Positions 6,107-9,960 of a stretch of DNA of 9,960 nucleotides are shown here, in pieces. A model generated the notes under the pieces. It did not search any database and was not told where the DNA came from. It saw nothing but the letters and a program-made list of their open reading frames with translations. The stretch's first letter is position 1; each line of letters starts with the position of its first letter. The translations under genes were made by a program, and so were the position numbers. Source of the stretch: Muribaculaceae bacterium (GTDB lineage Bacteria > Bacteroidota > Bacteroidia > Bacteroidales > Muribaculaceae); the NCBI GenBank assembly GCA_029060585.1, contig JAIDTS010000155.1, positions 1 through 9,960 on the forward strand, in the 5' to 3' direction.

Positions 6107-7228
6107 ATGGATCAGCACAGGCTTCTCGGTATCGCCCTCTCGTTCGTGCCAGGCATGAGCGCTCAGTTAGTGCGCCATATGGAAGAATCGGGTATGACCC
6201 TTGAGGAGTTCTTCTCTTCCGGACAGCAGGAACTTGCCGTCAGGCTGAATATGAATGCCGGTCCTGCGCTCGACAGAATGCTGCGCGATGAAGCCATATT
6301 CAGGGCGAGACGTGAGGTAGAATTCATGGAACGCCACGGTATAACGGCGATGTCGCTTACCGATGATGACTATCCGTCGAGACTGACGGATATCGACCGG
6401 GCTCCTTTGACGCTTTATCGTCTCGGAAGCGCAGATCTCGATGCCGACAGGATGCTCAGCATAGTGGGTACGCGGCATGCCACAGCCTATGGCGTACGCT
6501 ACGTAGGAAAACTGGTAGAGGATCTTGCTCCATATTTCCCTGGAATGGTGATAGTGAGTGGGCTGGCTCTCGGTATTGACTCGGCTGCGCATGAGTCCGC
6601 CCTTAAGGCCGGACTTCCGACCGTCGCTGTAGTGGCGCATGGTCTTAATACCATCTATCCGGCTCAGAACCGTGATCTCGCGAGGCGAATCATTGCGGCC
6701 GGTGGAGCAATAGTGTCGGAATATCCATCCGGAGTCACCCCATACAGAAGCAGGTTTCTGGAACGAAACCGTATAGTGGCGACGATGACTGATGCAGTGC
6801 TCGTAGCCGAATCCGCCGACAAGGGAGGAGCGATGTCTACGGCTGCTGTAGCCTCTTCATATGGACGTGAGCTGATAGCCCTTCCTGGCCGTATAGGCGA
6901 TGAGATGAGTGCTGGTTGCAACCGCCTCATAAGGAGCCAGAAGGCATTGATGGCGGGTTCCGCCGCCGATCTTATGTCGATGCTCGGATGGGAGCCTAAA
7001 AATGTCGTGGCTGCTCCTAAGCAGCGTGATCTTTTTCCTGAGCTCGCAGGTCCTCAGAAACTCATCTATGATGTTTTGCGATTCTCGCAGGATCCGATGG
7101 CCGTCGACACCGTAAGGGAACGGACAGGATTGTCGATCCACGACCTTCTGGCCCATCTCGGCGAAATGGAATTCGACGGTATAGTAGAACGCCTTCCCGG
7201 CAACCGTTTTTCCCTCATCTCCTATTGA
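6107..7228 (+). CDS. dprA: DNA-processing protein DprA
   Basis: DprA binds incoming single-stranded DNA in the cytoplasm and loads RecA onto it during natural transformation; it is also common in species not known to be competent. Residues 1-70 are a helical N-terminal domain with a helix-hairpin-helix character. The Rossmann-like core (about 80-295) shows MLSIVGTRHATAYG, IVSGLALGIDSAAHESAL, VAVVAHGLNTIYPAQN, AIVSEYPSGVTPY, FLERNRIVA, AESADKGGAMSTA and ALPGRIGDEMSAGCNRLI, all family motifs in the expected order. Residues 312-373 form the C-terminal winged-helix domain (QKLIYDVLRF to GIVERLPGNRFSL). Length (373) is normal. The start is the ATG at 6107; an in-frame TTG at 6062 would overlap the thioesterase. 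It is the last gene of its run and converges on the GH35 gene, with a hairpin between them. Confidence 0.97.
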   Translation: MDQHRLLGIALSFVPGMSAQLVRHMEESGMTLEEFFSSGQQELAVRLNMNAGPALDRMLRDEAIFRARREVEFMERHGITAMSLTDDDYPSRLTDIDRAPLTLYRLGSADLDADRMLSIVGTRHATAYGVRYVGKLVEDLAPYFPGMVIVSGLALGIDSAAHESALKAGLPTVAVVAHGLNTIYPAQNRDLARRIIAAGGAIVSEYPSGVTPYRSRFLERNRIVATMTDAVLVAESADKGGAMSTAAVASSYGRELIALPGRIGDEMSAGCNRLIRSQKALMAGSAADLMSMLGWEPKNVVAAPKQRDLFPELAGPQKLIYDVLRFSQDPMAVDTVRERTGLSIHDLLAHLGEMEFDGIVERLPGNRFSLISY

Positions 7229-7230
7229 TC

Positions 7231-7414
7231 AATTCATAATTCATAATTAGATTGTTAATAATAATTGGAATATAAAAAATGCATAATCGGACATTCATCC
7301 GATTATGCATTTTGCATTATACCTTACTTTGGCTTAATAGAAGCCAATTATTCATAAGACTTGCTTTAGCTTGGGCGTAGCCAATTATGCATTAAGAATT
7401 ATGCATTATGAATT
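7231..7414. repeat. Intergenic palindromic repeat unit with inverted ends (MITE-like)
   Basis: The gap between dprA and the GH35 gene begins with AATTCATAATTCATAATT (7231-7248) and ends with the inverse of AATTCATAATGCATAATT (7397-7414); the ends match at 17 of 18 positions. Between them lie a 15-bp perfect palindrome (7276-7313), a 7-bp hairpin TTGGCTT/AAGCCAA (7329-7347) and a direct repeat AGCCAATTA (7342-7350 and 7379-7387). There is no ORF. The layout resembles a short non-autonomous element or the AT-rich intergenic repeats seen in many Bacteroidales; copies elsewhere cannot be judged here. Confidence 0.55.
7276..7313. terminator. Bidirectional hairpin between dprA and the GH35 gene
   Basis: The left arm AAAATGCATAATCGG (7276-7290) and right arm CCGATTATGCATTTT (7299-7313) pair perfectly around 8 nt. 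An A-run on the left (7274-7279) and T residues on the right give a short U-tract in both transcripts, so it can terminate both convergent genes. The stem is AT-rich, making it weaker than the terminator at 3562-3595. Confidence 0.6.
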
Positions 7415-9818
7415 ATTTCCTAAACGCCTTGTCGCTCACATATACTTTGAAGTCTTTGATCGCTCCTGGCACGTCGCTCTCCATTCTTGGAAGCACCTGT
7501 ATGCCTGATATCTTCTTTGACGAGCCGAGGTCTATGACGAGATAATGCGGGAAGGGAACTCCCTTCACGGTGCTCCAGAAAGTGGATTCCTGGAGGTCGA
7601 ACACCTTGTCGCCCGCACGGTTGCTCCGCTTCGTGTCTTCGCTGTCGGCATAGTAGACAGTCCATGGTTCTCTCGAAATTCTGTTGCCCTCTTCGTCGAG
7701 CACATATAGCTCGGCTATAGAGGCCACGTCTTTTCCGTTGATAGAGTTGAGAGCCTCAATGCATAGCCATTTTCCTCCCGCAGGAGTGTCAAGCCTGAAT
7801 TCCTGCCATCCGTTTCCTGGCTCGAAAGTTCCGGTCATGACAGCCTTCTCTCCTCCGAGGTCGAGAGTCTCTCCTTCCTCACGGTGCGTGACTGGACGCT
7901 TCACCTGGAGGTTGTCGATCATCGGGGTCTTAAGTCCTGCCGACTTAGCTTCCCTCGGACCTATGACATCGAACACCATGATCTCGTTCTCGCCCTTCTT
8001 CAGCCAGCATCCGGGCATATAGAGTGTCTGCTGAGGGCCTATTTCCCAGATTCGGCCTAAGGGATGGCCGTTGACGTATACAAGACCCTTTCCCCATGTC
8101 TCGAAGTTGAGGAAAGTATCAGAGGGTTTATTTAAGTTGAAGGAGCCCTTGTATACACCTCTTGGCAGCCGTCCGTCGGGTCCCGGAGTGAAGGCCTCTG
8201 TAGGGAAAAATTCCATGGATTCGTAGAATTCAGGTGTGTCCTCAAGGTTGAAGACCTCCCAGTTCTTGAGATCACATGTGAAGGAATAGCCGTTACGCTC
8301 TTCAGTGACTGTCACGCGGTCTGTGATGCCCTTGAAGTCCTTGATGGCGCGTCCGAAGTTGATGCGTCCCATCGCCTCTACGAGAATGTCAAGTTTTGCA
8401 TCCTTGCCGCACGGCGGAAGCAGGATGTTCTTCTCTCCCATGCGGCGGTCAAGTGTCCCGACATATTTGTCATTGACGAAGACCTGTACGTAATCATGCG
8501 GCTCGTCGATTGTCAGCACGGCACCCTCTTTTAGTTCCGGAAGCGTCGTGCGGTAGAGGATGCTTCCAAAACCTTGGTCGAACTCCTCCATAGTCTTGAT
8601 TTCGCGGGTCTTTTTTCCATCCGGAAGGTTGGAGAAGAGCGGGGCAACCATGTCAAGGCGGAATTCCTTTACCTCGATGGGCTTGATGGTGGCTGGAATT
8701 TCAGGAAGTTTCTTGCCGTCGTTATATTTTGCGAGTGTCTTGCGGAGCTCCATGTATTTGGGAGTGATCTGTCCGCTCTCGCTGATAGGAGCGTCGTAAT
8801 CGTAGGAGGTGACGTCAGGAGCGAACCCTGGAGAATTTGCTCCGGCCCAGTGGCCCCAGTTGGTGCCTCCATGTGTCATATAAAGGCTGAAGGATATTCC
8901 CTTCGAGAGCATCTCATCTATTCCTTCGATCATGTCCGCTGCCGGACGAGTCTCGTGGTTGGCACCCCATTTGTCGAACCATCCGCTCCAGAATTCAGAG
9001 CACATAAGAGGACTCTCAGGGCGCAGTTCCTTGAGTTTGGCAAACTGCTGGTCAATGTTCGCTCCTGTACCGAAGTTCATCGTCCATATCAGATCGTCGA
9101 GTCCGTTTTCCGTAAAGTTTGACGACCAGTCGCACTGGAATAGCGTCACGTTGTCGCCGAAGTTCTTGCGGAGCATGTCGCGTATGTTGGCTACATAAGG
9201 CTTGTCCGTTCCGTAGGAACCGTATTCGTTCTCTACCTGCACCATTATTATCGGGCCTCCGTCTGCCACTGTCAGGTCGCCTACCTGCTCAGCCACCGCT
9301 TTCTGAAATTTGTCTACGCGCTCGAGAAAGTAGGGATCGTTCTCGCGCAGTCTAATGTCCTTTTTCTTTAGAAGCCACCAGGGGAGGCCTCCCATTTCCC
9401 ATTCCGCGCATACATATGGCCCCGGGCGCAGGATCACTTTCATATCGTTTGCCTCGCAGAGTTTGATAAACTCACGAAGGTCGTTCTGGCCTGTAAAGTC
9501 AAATTCTCCCTCTTTGGGCTCATGAGAGTTCCAGAAGGTATAGAGACATATGGTATTCATGCCGAGGGCCTTGCATAGCTTGATGCGCTGGTCCCAGTAA
9601 GGACGCGGGATGCGTGGATAGTGTAGCTCCGCCGCTTTTACTATAAATGGCTCCCCATTGAGGAGGAATGTGCCGTTACCCGCCTCGAATTTTCCATTGT
9701 CGTAAACCGTGTCAGCAGCGGTAAGCGACTGGCTCATAAGCATGGCGAGAGTAGTTGCAGCTGTGAGTAATGAAGGTCTTAGTCTTAGTCTCATGATCTT
9801 ATTATGTCGTTTTGTCAT
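7413..9818 (-). CDS. Secreted GH35 beta-galactosidase with an F5/8 type C-like C-terminal domain
   Basis: GH35 enzymes release terminal beta-galactose with retention, typically from host or plant glycans. The 801-residue protein starts with a signal peptide (basic stretch to residue 14, hydrophobic core about 17-34, likely cleaved near TAADT). The TIM barrel covers about 45-365: ELHYPRIPRPYWDQRI, TFWNSHEP, RPGPYVCAEWEMGGLPWWLL, VQVENEYGSYG with Glu198 as acid/base, CSEFWSGWFDKWG with Glu275 as nucleophile, and MTHGGTNWGHWAGAN. Beta-rich domains follow (about 380-640, with RGVYKGSF and WGKGLVYVNGHPLGRIW). Residues 655-801 resemble a discoidin (F5/8 type C/CBM32) module, but in unusual order. 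The ATG at 9818 is supported by ATGA overlap with the upstream frame; an ATG at 9794 would also leave a good signal. The predicted site is the periplasm or cell surface. The stop codon lies in an intergenic repeat. No SusC/SusD partner is visible. Confidence 0.95.
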   Translation of the reverse strand: MTKRHNKIMRLRLRPSLLTAATTLAMLMSQSLTAADTVYDNGKFEAGNGTFLLNGEPFIVKAAELHYPRIPRPYWDQRIKLCKALGMNTICLYTFWNSHEPKEGEFDFTGQNDLREFIKLCEANDMKVILRPGPYVCAEWEMGGLPWWLLKKKDIRLRENDPYFLERVDKFQKAVAEQVGDLTVADGGPIIMVQVENEYGSYGTDKPYVANIRDMLRKNFGDNVTLFQCDWSSNFTENGLDDLIWTMNFGTGANIDQQFAKLKELRPESPLMCSEFWSGWFDKWGANHETRPAADMIEGIDEMLSKGISFSLYMTHGGTNWGHWAGANSPGFAPDVTSYDYDAPISESGQITPKYMELRKTLAKYNDGKKLPEIPATIKPIEVKEFRLDMVAPLFSNLPDGKKTREIKTMEEFDQGFGSILYRTTLPELKEGAVLTIDEPHDYVQVFVNDKYVGTLDRRMGEKNILLPPCGKDAKLDILVEAMGRINFGRAIKDFKGITDRVTVTEERNGYSFTCDLKNWEVFNLEDTPEFYESMEFFPTEAFTPGPDGRLPRGVYKGSFNLNKPSDTFLNFETWGKGLVYVNGHPLGRIWEIGPQQTLYMPGCWLKKGENEIMVFDVIGPREAKSAGLKTPMIDNLQVKRPVTHREEGETLDLGGEKAVMTGTFEPGNGWQEFRLDTPAGGKWLCIEALNSINGKDVASIAELYVLDEEGNRISREPWTVYYADSEDTKRSNRAGDKVFDLQESTFWSTVKGVPFPHYLVIDLGSSKKISGIQVLPRMESDVPGAIKDFKVYVSDKAFRK

Positions 9819-9960
9819 AGAAAGCGCCTGATAGCGGTCGCTGTGTATTTCTTAAGCGAATCTTCTGATGATGCGAGAGTGTCCGCTAAGTCTGGGGCAT
9901 ATGGGAGATGGCGAAGCAACCTGAAGGCCAATATATCGGCCTCTTCCCTTGTAGTCACGC
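9815..9960 (-). CDS. 3' end of an unidentified gene upstream of GH35
   Basis: Only the last 48 codons are in the window. On the minus strand one frame stays open from the edge to TGA at 9817-9815 and reads VTTREEADILAFRLLRHLPY, then a segment with PDLADTLASSEDSLKK and the ending ATAIRRFL. The composition is that of an alpha-helical soluble protein. The TGA overlaps the GH35 ATG as ATGA, the usual pattern for co-translated genes, which supports both this frame and that start. I cannot name the family. An open frame of this length could occur by chance, so the call is moderate. Confidence 0.55.
   Translation of the reverse strand, partial: VTTREEADILAFRLLRHLPYAPDLADTLASSEDSLKKYTATAIRRFL

Noticed and set aside
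6107..7228. dprA region as part of a defence or mobile island
   Set aside because: Neighbours are housekeeping-like, and no restriction, toxin, integrase or phage gene is present.
8574..9122. A 182-codon plus-strand frame within the GH35 gene
   Set aside because: It is antisense to the GH35 catalytic domain, whose motifs are intact.

Overview
The window looks like a chromosomal segment from the order Bacteroidales, plausibly a Muribaculaceae-like gut bacterium; the family is a guess. Evidence: a Bacteroidetes-type SecA with a long Ala/Gln-rich tail, paired GYF_2 (DUF4339) membrane proteins, a DUF4250 protein, a GH35 beta-galactosidase with an F5/8 type C-like tail, almost no Shine-Dalgarno sequences, and a TTTG / TAnnTTTG-like promoter close to a start codon. 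Genes have balanced GC; the gaps are AT-rich and full of hairpins.

Layout. (1) 1-3445, plus strand: the 3' three quarters of secA, its TAA directly followed by the ATG of a GYF_2-CD225 (dispanin-like) membrane protein, then 4 nt later a smaller tail-anchored GYF_2 protein. (2) 3446-3758: a 313-bp gap between converging genes, with a perfect 16-bp palindrome, a minus-strand intrinsic terminator and a possible very small minus-strand ORF. (3) 3759-3938, minus strand: a DUF4250 protein, divergent from the next block across about 100 bp that carries a promoter and a heptamer repeat. (4) 4041-7228, plus strand: a tight four-gene run of a secreted Ntn-type amidase/acyltransferase, an unknown two-helix membrane protein, a YbgC-like acyl-CoA thioesterase and dprA. 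(5) 7229-7412: a second AT-rich gap between converging genes, with a 15-bp palindrome and near-identical inverted ends, sharing a 14-nt module with region 2. (6) 7413-9960, minus strand: a secreted GH35 beta-galactosidase, overlapping by ATGA with the 3' end of an unidentified upstream gene that runs off the window.

The genes do not form one pathway. SecA drives export, and two proteins here (the Ntn hydrolase and GH35) carry export signals. The GYF_2 pair may act at the membrane beside SecA, but only adjacency supports this. DprA loads RecA on incoming single-stranded DNA; next to the thioesterase it looks like housekeeping context. I see no defence system, CRISPR, tRNA, rRNA, insertion sequence or phage gene. 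The items most worth a second look are the SecA-GYF_2 linkage, the apparently permuted F5/8C domain in GH35, the Ntn hydrolase whose nucleophile seems to be exposed by signal peptidase, the shared palindromic repeats, and the small ORF below DUF4250.
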